A stretch of 64,000 nt of DNA. It comes from Acidimicrobiales bacterium. GTDB taxonomy: Bacteria > Actinomycetota > Acidimicrobiia > Acidimicrobiales > JAVJTC01. The stretch is from the NCBI GenBank assembly GCA_040219085.1, contig JAVJTC010000041.1, positions 1-64,000 of the forward strand. Direction: 5' to 3'. Under the pieces are notes generated by a model. It saw only the letters and a list, made by a program, of their open reading frames with translations, was not told where the DNA came from and made no database searches. The position numbers and the translations under genes are program-made. The first letter of the stretch is position 1; every line of letters begins with the position of its first letter. Shown piece after piece: positions 34,885 through 44,829 of this stretch.

Positions 34885-35367
34885 GTGATCAGGATCTGTT
34901 TCGTCTGCCTCGGCAACATCTGCCGCTCGCCGACGGCGGAGGCGGTGATGGCCGCACTCGTCGACGCCGAGGGACTCGACGATCGGATCGCCGTCGACTC
35001 GGCCGGGACGAGCGGCTGGCACGTCGGCGAACCGCCGGATCCCAGGTCGACCGCCGAAGCCGCACGACGCGGTGTCACGATGCGCAGCACCGCCCGCACC
35101 TTTCAGGCATGGGACTTCGACGATTTCGACCTGGTCGTCGCGATGGACGGACGCAACAGGGCCGACCTCGTCGACCTCGCACCCGACGAGGCTTCGGTCG
35201 CCAAGATCCACATGCTGCGCGACTTCGATCCCGACCACGACCCGGGCGCACCCACCCCCGACGTCCCCGACCCCTACCAGGGCGGACCGGACGGCTTCAC
35301 CGCCGTCTTCGACATGGTCGACGCCGCCTGCCGGGGACTGCTCGCCGAGCTGCGCCCCCGGCTGTGA
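34885..35367 (+). CDS. Low-molecular-weight protein tyrosine phosphatase
   Basis: 160 residues from GTG 34885 (VIRICFVCLGNICRS). The catalytic CX5R loop is CLGNICR (8-14), followed by Ser; the general-acid region reads PDPYQGG near the C-terminus. Length is normal. Choosing 34885 avoids a repeat-encoded leader. Its stop overlaps the next start by four bases (GTGA), so it is coupled to the fructosamine kinase gene. Confidence 0.9.
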   Translation: MIRICFVCLGNICRSPTAEAVMAALVDAEGLDDRIAVDSAGTSGWHVGEPPDPRSTAEAARRGVTMRSTARTFQAWDFDDFDLVVAMDGRNRADLVDLAPDEASVAKIHMLRDFDPDHDPGAPTPDVPDPYQGGPDGFTAVFDMVDAACRGLLAELRPRL

Positions 35368-36236
35368 CCGTCGACGACCGCGGGGAACTGGTGGCCGCCG
35401 TCGAAGCCGAGTTGGGCGTCGAGGTGCGCGCCGCCGGCCCGGTCACCGGCGGCGACATCAACGATGCTTGGCGGTTCGAGACGACCGCGCACGGCGCCCT
35501 GTTCGTGAAGACGCGCAGTGACGCTCCCCATGGGTTCTATGCCGCCGAGGCGGCAGGGTTGGAATGGCTCGGCGAAGCCGACGCGCTCACCGTCCCCGAC
35601 GTGGTCGGCGTCGGTGACGGTGAGGTGAGGTTCCTCGCGCTGTCATGGGTGGACAGCGCCCTGCCGGCGGTGGATCACGACGAGGTCCTCGGCCGTGGTC
35701 TCGCCCGACTCCACCTCGCGGGGGCCGACTCGTTCGGATTGCGCGGCGGCGGATTCGCCGGCTCACTGCAGCTGCCGAACACCCCGTGCGACACCTGGTC
35801 GGAGTTCTATGCCACCTGCCGGCTGGAGCCGTTGGTGGCGTTGTGCGCCGACGCCGGGGTCCTCCCCGCCTCGACGGTGGCCCGCGTCGAGGCCGTCATC
35901 GGACGTCTCGATGCCCTCGTGGGTCCCTTCGAACGGCCGGCACGTCTGCACGGTGACCTGTGGGCGGGCAACGTGATGACCGGTGCGGGCGGTCACCCCG
36001 TGCTCGTGGACCCGGCCGCCTACGGCGGCCACCGTGAGGTCGATCTCGCGATGATGCGACTCTTCGGCGGCTTCTCCCCGGCGGTGTTCGATGCCTACGA
36101 CGAGGCCTGGCCGCTCGCGGCCGACGCCCGCCGACGGGTCCCCCTGTGGCAACTCGCACCGCTGCTGGTGCACGCCCGGCTCTTCAGCGGCGGTTACGGC
36201 GCGTCCGTCGATGCGGCTGCGCGTGCCTGTCTGTGA
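35364..36236 (+). CDS. Fructosamine kinase family protein
   Basis: 290 residues from GTG 35364. The kinase fold is readable: GGDINDAWRFE at the N-terminal lobe, FVKTR with the ATP-binding Lys, LHGDLWAGNV for the catalytic loop and LVDPAAYGG for the metal-binding Asp. The family phosphorylates ketoamines to reverse protein glycation. Coupling with a low-molecular-weight phosphatase is a known arrangement in bacteria. Confidence 0.87.
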   Translation: MTVDDRGELVAAVEAELGVEVRAAGPVTGGDINDAWRFETTAHGALFVKTRSDAPHGFYAAEAAGLEWLGEADALTVPDVVGVGDGEVRFLALSWVDSALPAVDHDEVLGRGLARLHLAGADSFGLRGGGFAGSLQLPNTPCDTWSEFYATCRLEPLVALCADAGVLPASTVARVEAVIGRLDALVGPFERPARLHGDLWAGNVMTGAGGHPVLVDPAAYGGHREVDLAMMRLFGGFSPAVFDAYDEAWPLAADARRRVPLWQLAPLLVHARLFSGGYGASVDAAARACL

Positions 36237-36302
36237 TCTGAGCGTCCCGGTCACCACTGCGGGATTGGCGCCCGGGCGGTCGGCTCCGTAGGTTCGTCTG
36301 CC

Positions 36303-37193
36303 GTGTCCGATGCCACCAGATCCGCCATGCCGACCGCCGAGGTTCACGACACCGAACCGGGGCTGGCCCTTCACGGCCACGTCGGCCTCGTCATGCGACG
36401 CGAGGGGAACGGACAGATCTCCGCGTGGATCCCGGTGCGGCCGGACCTGGCGCCTGGCGGCCGCATGCCGCTCGGAACGATCGGGTTCGTGTGCGACGTG
36501 GTGGGTGGCCACGTGGCAGGGCTCGCGGTCGTCCCGAAGTGGGTGGTCACGACCGATCTCGACGTCCGGCGCGTCGGTGGCGCTCATGTCACCGGTCCGC
36601 TGTGGATCTCGGGTTCGGTCGTCCGGGCGGGCCGCACGAGCGTGGTCGCGGCGATGGAGGTCCGCGATGTGGGCGCCGGTGGGCGCCTGGTGGCTGTCGC
36701 TTCGGTTGCTTCGACACCTCTCGACGCGAACTTCGAACCGTTCGCTGCGCAGCAGGCCGACGGCGTCGCGCTCGGCAACGGTCCGGAGCCCGACTCGCCA
36801 CCGCCCTTCCAGGAGTTCCTCGGTCTGGTCGCCCATGGTGACTCGCTCGTTTTCGACATGCCCCCTCTGGCGCGCAACCCGTGGGGGGTGATGCACGGTG
36901 GTGCCGTCGTGGAGGCCATCGCTGCGGTCGGGGCATCAGCGGCGAGGCGTGGGTTGGGTGACGAGGCCGTTCTCACGGCCCTTCACACGCGCTTCGTCAA
37001 CGGGGCCCGTGTCGGTCCTTTCGAGGTGAATGCGCATGCGGCCGGTCCGGTGGTGGCGTCCACCTCGGGTCCCGTGCGCGTCGAGGTGACCGACCGCGGA
37101 GCGGATCGCACCGTCGCGACGGGCGTGGTCGAGGCCAGGGCACCCGTTCGTGGTGTGGATGATGTGGCCCATGAGGAAGTCACAGACGGTTGA
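36303..37193 (+). CDS. PaaI-type thioesterase-like protein with two hot-dog domains
   Basis: 296 residues from GTG 36303. The second half has the hot-dog acyl-CoA thioesterase helix ARNPWGVMHGGAVVEAIAAV with the catalytic HGG, while the first half (MPLGTIGFVCDVVGGH) is a degenerate copy. Substrate unknown, presumably an acyl-CoA. It stands 66 bases after the kinase gene. Confidence 0.75.
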   Translation: MSDATRSAMPTAEVHDTEPGLALHGHVGLVMRREGNGQISAWIPVRPDLAPGGRMPLGTIGFVCDVVGGHVAGLAVVPKWVVTTDLDVRRVGGAHVTGPLWISGSVVRAGRTSVVAAMEVRDVGAGGRLVAVASVASTPLDANFEPFAAQQADGVALGNGPEPDSPPPFQEFLGLVAHGDSLVFDMPPLARNPWGVMHGGAVVEAIAAVGASAARRGLGDEAVLTALHTRFVNGARVGPFEVNAHAAGPVVASTSGPVRVEVTDRGADRTVATGVVEARAPVRGVDDVAHEEVTDG

Positions 37194-37250
37194 GTCTCCG
37201 TTAGGACCGATCTCACCGACGCGCCACATGGGCGTGGTCGCGTCGCCTTC

Positions 37251-37775
37251 GTGACAGCGACGATCGTCTCGGCCCCTCCCGGACGGCGACAGCGCTTCGA
37301 GGACCGCTGGCGGCGGAAGCCGCTGGTCGTCCCACTCACCGTCCTCACCGCCGCCTCCATGGCGGCGTTTCCTCTTTTTCCCCTCCTCAGGCACATCCCG
37401 GTCGTCTTGATCGCCATCAACCCGAATGCCGTGCTGCTCGTGTGGTCCGCGCCACGGCTCGCTCTGCCGATCTTCGTGCTCGTCGCGACGGTGCGCCTGT
37501 GCGTCGCGGACCCGTGGAACTACGCACTCGGTCTCCGCTACGGGTGCCGTGCCCGTGACAGGGTCGAGTCCACGCGGTGGGGGCCGTGGCTCGTGCGGGT
37601 CATCGGTGTGGAGCGGGTCGCCTGCGCGATCGCCGTGTTCGTCAGGCCGAGCCGGACCCCGCTCGCGTGGGCCGGGTCGCTGAAGATGAGCCCCAGGGTG
37701 GTCGGCCTCCTCGATGTGGCCGGGACCGTCGTCTACGTCGTCCTGTTGCACCGCGGGATGAGTCTGTTCTCCTAG
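37251..37775 (+). CDS. Small integral membrane protein
   Basis: 174 residues from GTG 37251. Four or so hydrophobic helices (about 27-48, 50-70, 72-90, 150-170) with an Arg-rich amphipathic stretch around residue 100. The C-terminal part faintly resembles DedA/SNARE-associated proteins but lacks their acidic residues, so no family is assigned. It converges on the thioesterase at 37809. Confidence 0.6.
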   Translation: MTATIVSAPPGRRQRFEDRWRRKPLVVPLTVLTAASMAAFPLFPLLRHIPVVLIAINPNAVLLVWSAPRLALPIFVLVATVRLCVADPWNYALGLRYGCRARDRVESTRWGPWLVRVIGVERVACAIAVFVRPSRTPLAWAGSLKMSPRVVGLLDVAGTVVYVVLLHRGMSLFS

Positions 37776-37808
37776 GCGGAGGCCGCCCGTGAACCACAAT
37801 CAGCGGCG

Positions 37809-38468
37809 CTACTCGGCGTAGCCGATGAGGTGGGGTGAGGCCCCGAGGTCGATGAACAGGCCCTCGGCCTCGGCACACAACGTCTCACCCGCTCGCAACG
37901 ACCCGACCGTGGTGACCTTGCGACCGTCGACGGAGCGAACCGTCGCCTCCAGGGTGACCTCGGTGTCGAGCGGGGTGGGAGCCCGGTAGGTGATGTCCAA
38001 TCGGGCGGTCGGCGCCGGGTGGCCGAGCGTCATGATGTTGGCCACCGTCAGCACGGCGTCGAAGGTCGCGGCGACCATCCCACCGTGCAGCACGCCCGGA
38101 GGTCCCTCCCACGGGTTCGCGAACACGGCGGTCGCGAAGACGAACGGGTCCTCCCACCGACACCTGACAGGTGGGGCCGTCGGGTTGTAGGTGCCGACGA
38201 CCGCGTCGTACTGGAACAGGTCGGCGGGATCGTCCACGTCGAAGGTCTCGAAGCGACGCCGGGTTCCCGTCGCCGGCGTCGCGTCCTCGAGTCGGTCCGC
38301 GAGGGCGTGGGCGTCGCGCGCGATCACCGCGGTGATGTCTGCGTCGGCGGTGTTGCGACACGTCAGGTCCACCAGGCGGCGCACCGCTGACGTCAGGTCC
38401 GCGAGTTCGGCCTCCCGGCCGGCGATGTCGGGATGGGGACTGGGTCGGGGACCCGGCGGTGCGCTCAC
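37809..38468 (-). CDS. PaaI-like thioesterase (hot-dog)
   Basis: 219 residues from ATG 38468, four-base overlap with the upstream dehydrogenase stop. About 90 N-terminal residues are helical and variable; the hot-dog core contains PPGVLHGGMVAATFDAVLTVA with the HGG catalytic loop and ITYRAPTPLDTEV. Likely cleaves an acyl-CoA. It is the last gene of the prmA operon. Confidence 0.8.
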   Translation of the reverse strand: MSAPPGPRPSPHPDIAGREAELADLTSAVRRLVDLTCRNTADADITAVIARDAHALADRLEDATPATGTRRRFETFDVDDPADLFQYDAVVGTYNPTAPPVRCRWEDPFVFATAVFANPWEGPPGVLHGGMVAATFDAVLTVANIMTLGHPAPTARLDITYRAPTPLDTEVTLEATVRSVDGRKVTTVGSLRAGETLCAEAEGLFIDLGASPHLIGYAE

Positions 38469-39895
38469 GTCGAGCCCGACGGGTCCCAGGCTCTGCGGTC
38501 GGCCACGACCGCTCCCGGGTTGAGTATCCCGTCCGGGTCTAGAGCGGCCTTGATCCGCGCCATGGTGTCGACCGCCACCGCATCGCCGCGCCGTTGGAGT
38601 TCACCGACGCGTAGGCGACCGATGCCGTGTTCCGCGCTGAACGACCCACCGAGGTCGGCGGCAACGTCGAAGACGACGCCCGTCAGCTCGCCTTCGCGCG
38701 CGCTCGGGGGGCCGGTGCGGGTCGCCGAGAGCAGGTTGACGTGGAGGTTCCCATCGCCGAGGTGACCGAACGCCGAGATGGCGACGTCCGCGTCGGTGGC
38801 GGCGAGTGCCTCGCCGCACCGTGCGACGAAGGGCGCGATCGCGGACACCGGCACGCTCACGTCGTGCTTGAGGGCACCGCCGGCGTGCTTCTCGGCCTCG
38901 GGAACCGCCTCCCGTGCCGCCCACATCTCGTTCCTCGCCGCCTCGTCGGGAGCGACCACCGCGTCGGTGATCTCGCCCGCCTCGGCCGCCTCGGCGAGCA
39001 CTGCCATCAACAGATCGGTGAGCGACTGGAGGGGTCCGCGCGAATCGACCTCGATGAGCACGGCGTCGCTGCCGGCGAACGGCACGCGGGTGTCGGGCAG
39101 CTCTTCTGCGACGAGGAGCGAGGACACAGCCGACACCCACTCGAACGCGCTGAGCCGCCCGTCGGTCGCCGCGCGCAGCCTGGTGTGGAGCGCGACGGCG
39201 GCGGCGACGTCGGGGACCGCCGCGACGGCGGTGACGACGGCGGTCGGCCGGGGGAACAGAGCGACGGTCGCCGCGGTGATGATGCCGAGGGTCCCCTCGC
39301 TGCCGACGAACAGCTCGCTCAGCGCGTAGCCGGTGTTGTCCTTGCGCAGCCCACGGAGGTCATCGAGGACGCGGCCGTCTGCCAGGACCACCTCCACACC
39401 GCGCGTGAGGTCTCTCGCCATGCCGTACCGCAGGACGTTCGTCCCTCCCGCGTTCGTCGCGAGGGCGCCGCCGAGCGTCGCCGTCGCGTCGGCGCCGAAG
39501 CGCAGCGGGAAGAGCCTGTCGTGGCGTGCGGCGATGTCGCCCACCTCCGCGACCGACAGCCCACACTCGACGGTGAGAGTGTCGTCTGCGGTGTCCACCT
39601 TGCGGACGGTCCGCATCCGGCCAATGTCGACCACGACGGTGTCCGCCGACTGGGGGGTGGCACCCCCGCACAGGCCCGTGTTGCCGCCCTGGGCCACCAC
39701 CGGCACGCCCCTCCTGGCGCACGCCGCGACCACCGCGGCCACCTCGGCCGTCGAGCCTGGTCGCACGAGGCAGCGGGCGCTCCCCTGGTAGCGGCGGCGC
39801 TCGTCGACGAGGCGCGGCGCCAGTTCCGCCTCGTCGGTCACGACCCGGCTGGCGCCGACGATGTCGCGGATGTCGTCGAGGAAGTCGCCAGTCAC
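38465..39895 (-). CDS. FAD-linked 2-hydroxyacid dehydrogenase (GlcD/LDHD type)
   Basis: 476 residues from GTG 39895, overlapping prmA by four bases. The FAD-binding PCMH segment has VRPGSTAEVAAVVAAC, QGGNTGLCGGATP, and FVGSEGTLGIITAATV. The C-terminal oxidase domain has SVPVSAIAPF, FGHLGDGNLHVN and the final EHGIGR with DPDGILNPG. It oxidises a D-2-hydroxyacid such as D-lactate, glycolate or D-2-hydroxyglutarate, passing electrons to a carrier. Confidence 0.88.
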   Translation of the reverse strand: MTGDFLDDIRDIVGASRVVTDEAELAPRLVDERRRYQGSARCLVRPGSTAEVAAVVAACARRGVPVVAQGGNTGLCGGATPQSADTVVVDIGRMRTVRKVDTADDTLTVECGLSVAEVGDIAARHDRLFPLRFGADATATLGGALATNAGGTNVLRYGMARDLTRGVEVVLADGRVLDDLRGLRKDNTGYALSELFVGSEGTLGIITAATVALFPRPTAVVTAVAAVPDVAAAVALHTRLRAATDGRLSAFEWVSAVSSLLVAEELPDTRVPFAGSDAVLIEVDSRGPLQSLTDLLMAVLAEAAEAGEITDAVVAPDEAARNEMWAAREAVPEAEKHAGGALKHDVSVPVSAIAPFVARCGEALAATDADVAISAFGHLGDGNLHVNLLSATRTGPPSAREGELTGVVFDVAADLGGSFSAEHGIGRLRVGELQRRGDAVAVDTMARIKAALDPDGILNPGAVVADRRAWDPSGST

Positions 39896-40701
39896 GGCCG
39901 ATGATCGTAGACGAGGCCCACCCAGTCGCCGGCAGCGAGCCGATGCCTCTCGGTGAGTCCGAGCGCGTCCTGTACCTGTGGGGCCTGGTTCTCGAGGACG
40001 CCCGTGATGACGAGGACGCCTCCATGACGCGTCGCCGCGGCGAGGTTCGCCGCACACGCCGTGATCGCGGGGACCAACATGTTCGCAACGACGACGTCGA
40101 AATCACCGCGGACCGCCGTCACCGTTCCCAGCACGCAGTCCACACGTCTGGCAACGCCGTTGCGGGCCGCGTTGGCCCTGGTCGCCGCCACGGCCTCGGG
40201 GTCGACGTCGAGAGCGGTGCACCGGGCGCCGCCAACCGCGGCCGCCACGGCGAGGACGCCGCTGCCGCATCCGACGTCGAGGAGTCTGACGCCGGGTCCG
40301 ACGAGCGGGCCCAGCGCTTCGAGTGCGAGCCGGGTCGTCGGGTGATGCCCGCTCCCGAACGCCCGGGCGGGGTCGATCGCGACCGCCCCGTCGACGGTGA
40401 CGTCGAGTTCGGGACGATGGATCGTCCAGGGGCCGATCCGGACAGGTGGCAGGCCTTCGAGCCATGAGCCCGACGCGGCCTCGTCCGTGTCGATGGGGGT
40501 TCGCCGCCATCCGAGTGGCGTGGGTCCCGGCGGGGCGACATCGGTCGTGAGGCGGACCGTCGACCCGCGCTCCTCGATCACGACGGCCGTCGCTCCCGCC
40601 CGCCAGAGCTGATCTGCGGCGTCATCGGCGTCGTCGGCGGGCACGACCAGCGACCAGAGTCGAGCACCGTGTCCGGGCGGCGGGGCGTTCACGACCTCCA
40701 T
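39892..40701 (-). CDS. prmA: Ribosomal protein L11 methyltransferase
   Basis: 269 residues from ATG 40701. The signature AFGSGHHPTTRL is followed by the methyltransferase SAM site LLDVGCGSGVLAVAAA and VVANMLVPAI, as in PrmA. It trimethylates L11. It leads an operon of three genes joined by four-base overlaps with the FAD dehydrogenase and thioesterase. Confidence 0.9.
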   Translation of the reverse strand: MEVVNAPPPGHGARLWSLVVPADDADDAADQLWRAGATAVVIEERGSTVRLTTDVAPPGPTPLGWRRTPIDTDEAASGSWLEGLPPVRIGPWTIHRPELDVTVDGAVAIDPARAFGSGHHPTTRLALEALGPLVGPGVRLLDVGCGSGVLAVAAAVGGARCTALDVDPEAVAATRANAARNGVARRVDCVLGTVTAVRGDFDVVVANMLVPAITACAANLAAATRHGGVLVITGVLENQAPQVQDALGLTERHRLAAGDWVGLVYDHRP

Positions 40702-40857
40702 CGTCGCGGCTCGCGGTGGGTGCGCACCCGCGCCCGTCAGCCGTGCGACCCGCCGAGGTCGTCACGTCGCGGTGGAGAGGTACGTTCGGGTCATGTCAGC
40801 CGTCACGAACCCGGGCACGTTGCGTGGTGCGTGCTGCCGCCGTTCGGGCGCGTACCG

Positions 40858-42204
40858 GTGACCTCGCCGACGGAGCCGGCGCGCTGTCCGGTGTGTGACC
40901 ATCCGGTCGGGTCGGTCGACCGGTTCTGCGCACGCTGCGGCCACGACCTTTCCGCCGGCTTCGTCCCGCTCGTCGGCGAGGAGACGGGATCCGATGAGTT
41001 GGCCACGGCCGAAGCCTCGGTCGGCCCCCCGAGGCCGCTCGTCGTGGGCGTCGCCGCCGCCGTCGTCCTCGTCGTGGTCCTCGTCGCCGTCACCTGGCTG
41101 ACCGGAACAGACGATCCGATGCCCGAGCAGGCCGAGCCCGCGCCTGCCCCGACGGGGGGTGTGGACACGGGGGACGCAGCGACGGAACCGGGTGTCGCGC
41201 AGGAGGGGCCGCGCCGCACCGAGATCCGGCCGGGACCCACGCCGGAGCCGCCGATGCTCGGCGAGGAGTCCGGGCTGATGGTCGTGATACGGGCCGAGGA
41301 GGGGATCCTCGTCGTCGACCTCGACACGGGCGAGCGGGTGGTGATCGACGAGCCTGACATCACCCGGGACGAACCGACGGTGCTGTCGACCATGGCGCTC
41401 TTCGAGTCGGAACTGTGGACGACCACGGCCGACGGCCTCAGGGCCTTCGATCTCCGCGACGACGTCGTCGAGGTCGTCCAGGGATCCAGCGCAGGTCCCC
41501 TCGACGGCCCCGCCGCGGACGACGTCGTGGGCTTCGGTGTCCCGACCCCTTCGGCGGGCCCCGGCGTCGTTGTCGCCCTGGCCGACGGTTCGTTTCTCGT
41601 GGACCTGGTTCCGGGTGGGGAGCCCGTTCCCTTCCTGGCGCCCGTCGGCTTCGAGGTTTTCGGCGCCCATCGCGCAGGAGTGGTCCTCACGCACCCCGAG
41701 ATCGGTGGTGCGTGGCTGCTCGGGGCCGCCGAGCAGCCACGCAGGATCACGACTGCATTGCCGCTGGCCGTCTCCGCCGGTGGGGTACTCGTGCTCGACT
41801 GCGACGACGACCTGATCTGCTCCTTCGACGTGGTCGACGTCGAGTCGGGGGAGACGGTCCGGTCCGTGGGGGCGGAGACGACGCCGACACTTCCCGAGGT
41901 CGGTACGGCCTCGCTGCTCGCACCCGACGGATCCGCCTGGCTACTCACCGGTCAGGGCACCACCGAGCAGGTCGTCGACCTCGACACCGGACAGACCATC
42001 CCCGGTCTCGTGACCGGGGTCGTCACGGCGGCGGCGTTCTCCCCCGACTCGCGCTGGCTCTTCCTCGCCGGCGACGGCGCGGACCGGGCCCTGCTCACGG
42101 CTCTGCCGGTGGACTTCAGTCTTCCTCAGCGCACGATCGCCACCGAGGTCGCCCTCGGCGCGGCGACCGAGATCCTGGTCTTCGAACGGCCCGACTTGGC
42201 CTAG
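40858..42204 (+). CDS. Zinc-ribbon membrane protein with extracytoplasmic beta-propeller-like domain
   Basis: 448 residues from GTG 40858; longer upstream starts give Arg-rich, non-protein-like leader. An N-terminal zinc ribbon (CPVCDHPVGSVDRFCARCG) is followed by one membrane helix (about 64-85), a Pro/Asp-rich linker, then repeated beta units (VVIRAEEGILVVDLDTGERV, LLTGQGTTEQVVDLDTGQ) that look like a propeller. No known family is recognised. A sensor or envelope assembly role is conceivable. Confidence 0.65.
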   Translation: MTSPTEPARCPVCDHPVGSVDRFCARCGHDLSAGFVPLVGEETGSDELATAEASVGPPRPLVVGVAAAVVLVVVLVAVTWLTGTDDPMPEQAEPAPAPTGGVDTGDAATEPGVAQEGPRRTEIRPGPTPEPPMLGEESGLMVVIRAEEGILVVDLDTGERVVIDEPDITRDEPTVLSTMALFESELWTTTADGLRAFDLRDDVVEVVQGSSAGPLDGPAADDVVGFGVPTPSAGPGVVVALADGSFLVDLVPGGEPVPFLAPVGFEVFGAHRAGVVLTHPEIGGAWLLGAAEQPRRITTALPLAVSAGGVLVLDCDDDLICSFDVVDVESGETVRSVGAETTPTLPEVGTASLLAPDGSAWLLTGQGTTEQVVDLDTGQTIPGLVTGVVTAAAFSPDSRWLFLAGDGADRALLTALPVDFSLPQRTIATEVALGAATEILVFERPDLA

Positions 42205-42213
42205 GGTGCGCCC

Positions 42214-42936
42214 ATGCTCGAACCCTTCCCGACCGACTGGGCCCGTGCGATCGCCGTGGTCGCCCACCCCGACGACCTCGAGTACGGCGCGGCATCCGCC
42301 ATCGCCCGCTGGGTCTCGGAGGGTCGCGACATCCGTTACGTCCTGGTGACCTCCGGCGAGGCCGGGATCAGCGGGCGCCATCCCGACGAGGTGGGACCGC
42401 TCCGTGAAGAGGAGGAGCGCCGGTCGGCGGCTGTCGTCGGGGTCGATGTCGTGGACTTCCTCGGCTTTCCCGACGGGCGGGTCGAGGCGGACCTGGCCCT
42501 GCGACGCTCCCTCGCGCTGGCCATCCGCCGTCATCGGCCCGACGTGGCCATCTCGATCAACCGGCGCGAGTCGTGGGGCGGTCCGAGCTGGAACCACCCC
42601 GACCACCGGGCCACGGGGCTCGCGCTCCTGGACGCCGCCCGGGACGCCGCCAACCCGTGGGCCTTTCCCGATCTGGACGGACCGGGCATTCCCGGGCCGT
42701 GGGACGGCCTGAAGGTGGTGGCCTTCAACGCCTCGCCAGAGGCCAGCCACTACGTCGACGTGACGGACCACATCGACGCAGGCGTGGCCTCCCTTCGTGA
42801 GCACCACCTCTATCTGGAGGCTCTTGGCGACGCGGCTCCCGATCCGGACGAGTTCCTCCGGGGAAACGCCGAGCGCGTCGGGAAGGAAGCCGGATGTGAG
42901 CTGGCCGTCTCGTTCGAGGTGGTCTTCGTCGGCTGA
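42214..42936 (+). CDS. PIG-L/LmbE-family deacetylase
   Basis: 240 residues from ATG 42214, nine bases after the previous gene. The metal site AHPDDLEYG and the later HPDH (in WNHPDHRA) are the two family motifs. Relatives deacetylate GlcNAc-inositol (MshB) or cleave mycothiol conjugates (Mca). It lacks sequence that would distinguish these two, so the substrate is left open. The mutAB operon starts 15 bases downstream. Confidence 0.85.
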   Translation: MLEPFPTDWARAIAVVAHPDDLEYGAASAIARWVSEGRDIRYVLVTSGEAGISGRHPDEVGPLREEEERRSAAVVGVDVVDFLGFPDGRVEADLALRRSLALAIRRHRPDVAISINRRESWGGPSWNHPDHRATGLALLDAARDAANPWAFPDLDGPGIPGPWDGLKVVAFNASPEASHYVDVTDHIDAGVASLREHHLYLEALGDAAPDPDEFLRGNAERVGKEAGCELAVSFEVVFVG

Positions 42937-42951
42937 CCTACGATCGGGGTC

Positions 42952-44829
42952 GTGAGTACCGCAGACGACCTCTTCGACATCGACGTCGACGTCCCCGACC
43001 GCGAGCAGTGGCTCGCCGAGGTCGGGTCCGCCGTGAAGGGCAGGCCCTACAGGTCCCTCGTCACGACGCTGCCCGACGGGATCGACGTCGCACCGCTCTA
43101 CACCGGGGCAGATTCACCCGACCCCTCGGCCGCTGGGCTGCCGGGGGCGGCGCCGTTCGTACGCGGCGCGACGGCGACGGGAGCTCTGGTGGCCGGCTTC
43201 GACCTCCGCCAGGGCCACGTACTCGACGACCCGGCCGTGACGAACGCGGAGATCCTCGACGATCTCGAAGGTGGGGCGACGAGCATCTCGCTGCGCCTGC
43301 TGCGCCCGCCCACCGTGGACGATCTCGACGACGCGCTGGCCGGTGTCCTGCTCGATCTGGCGCCCGTGGCGCTCGAACCGGGACCGTGGTTCGCCGAGGC
43401 CGGTCGTGCCCTCGCGGATCTGCTCGGGCGTCGGGGGCTGGACCCGGCCGTGACGACGGGTGCTCTCGGCGCCGACCCTGTCGGCGCGCTCGCCCGCCAT
43501 GGTGCACTGTCAGCCGATCTCGACGACTCCATTGCCGCGCTGGCTGCGCTGGCCGACGTCGCCGGGGAATGGCCGGGAGTGTCCGTTGCCGTCGCCGACG
43601 GCTCGGTCTGGGCCGACGCCGGCGCGACGCCCGCGACCGAGGTGGCTCTCACCCTCGCCACCGCCGCCGCCTACCTGCGGGCACTGGAATCGGCCGGCGT
43701 CGAGCCGGGCCGGGCCGGTCGCCTGATCGCCGTCACGCTGACGGCCGACGTCGACCAGTTCACGACGATCGCCAAGCTCCGCTCCGCCCGGTACTGCTGG
43801 GCTCGGATGCTGACGGCGAGTGGGGTGCCCACGGCTGACATCGAGCCCGTCGTCGGCGCCGTGACGGCTGCCGCAATGGTGACCCGGGTGGATCCGTGGG
43901 TGAACCTGCTGCGCACCACGGTCGCCACCTTCGCTGCCATGGCAGGGGGAGCCACGTCTGTCACGGTGCGCCCATTCGACGCCGCGATCGGCCGGCCGTC
44001 CGAACTCGGTCGGCGGCTCGCCCGCAACATCGCCCACCTGCTCTCCGAGGAGTCCGGGCTGACCCACGTCGTCGATCCCGCCGGAGGGTCCTGGTACGTC
44101 GAGTCGCTCACCACCGAACTGGCCGCCGCGGCATGGGAACGACTGGGTGAGATCGACTCATCGGGTGGCGTCGCCGCTGCGCTCACGTCGGGCCGTGTCG
44201 CCGCTCTGCTCGACGAACAGTGGCAGTCCACACTGGCCACTCTCGCCACCCGGCGACGTCCGCTGACGGGGGTGTCGGAGTTCCCTCTCGTCGACGAGGA
44301 ACAACTCGAGCGTGAACCCTTCGCCGTCGCCGAGGTCCCTTCCGGTGGTGCCACGGTCGACCCGCTTGCGGTCCACCGCCTCGCCGAACCGTTCGAGGCC
44401 CTGCGGGTGGCTTCCGACCACCACCTCGACAGCACCGGCGCCCGACCGTCGGTCTTCCTGGCCAACTTGGGACCGCTCGCCGAGCACACCACCCGCTCGA
44501 CGTTCGCGACCAACACTTTCGGCGTCGCAGGCATCGCAACCATCGACGCCGGTGGTCACGACGACGACGCATCACTCGTCGCCGCGTGGCGTGCCAGCGG
44601 CACGGCCGGAGCGGTGATCTGCTCCTCCGACGACGTGTACGCGCAGCGGGCGCAGAGCGCCGCGAGCGCGCTGCACGAGGCCGGATGCGCCGCAATCTGG
44701 CTGGCCGGCAAGCCCGGCGACGACGCCGCTGCGCTGAGAGAGGCCGGCGTGGTCGGCTTCGTGCACCTCGGGGTGGACCTGCTCGCCGTACTGGGTGACG
44801 CCCTCGACCGACTGGGAGTGCAGCGATGA
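42952..44829 (+). CDS. mutA: Methylmalonyl-CoA mutase small subunit
   Basis: 625 residues from GTG 42952. A TIM-barrel domain ([28 protein letters not shown]) is followed by a flavodoxin-like C-terminal domain lacking the cobalamin-ligating DxHxxG. Such subunits are structural partners of MutB. The stop overlaps the mutB start by four bases. Together they convert methylmalonyl-CoA to succinyl-CoA in propionate and branched-chain catabolism. Confidence 0.92.
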   Translation: MSTADDLFDIDVDVPDREQWLAEVGSAVKGRPYRSLVTTLPDGIDVAPLYTGADSPDPSAAGLPGAAPFVRGATATGALVAGFDLRQGHVLDDPAVTNAEILDDLEGGATSISLRLLRPPTVDDLDDALAGVLLDLAPVALEPGPWFAEAGRALADLLGRRGLDPAVTTGALGADPVGALARHGALSADLDDSIAALAALADVAGEWPGVSVAVADGSVWADAGATPATEVALTLATAAAYLRALESAGVEPGRAGRLIAVTLTADVDQFTTIAKLRSARYCWARMLTASGVPTADIEPVVGAVTAAAMVTRVDPWVNLLRTTVATFAAMAGGATSVTVRPFDAAIGRPSELGRRLARNIAHLLSEESGLTHVVDPAGGSWYVESLTTELAAAAWERLGEIDSSGGVAAALTSGRVAALLDEQWQSTLATLATRRRPLTGVSEFPLVDEEQLEREPFAVAEVPSGGATVDPLAVHRLAEPFEALRVASDHHLDSTGARPSVFLANLGPLAEHTTRSTFATNTFGVAGIATIDAGGHDDDASLVAAWRASGTAGAVICSSDDVYAQRAQSAASALHEAGCAAIWLAGKPGDDAAALREAGVVGFVHLGVDLLAVLGDALDRLGVQR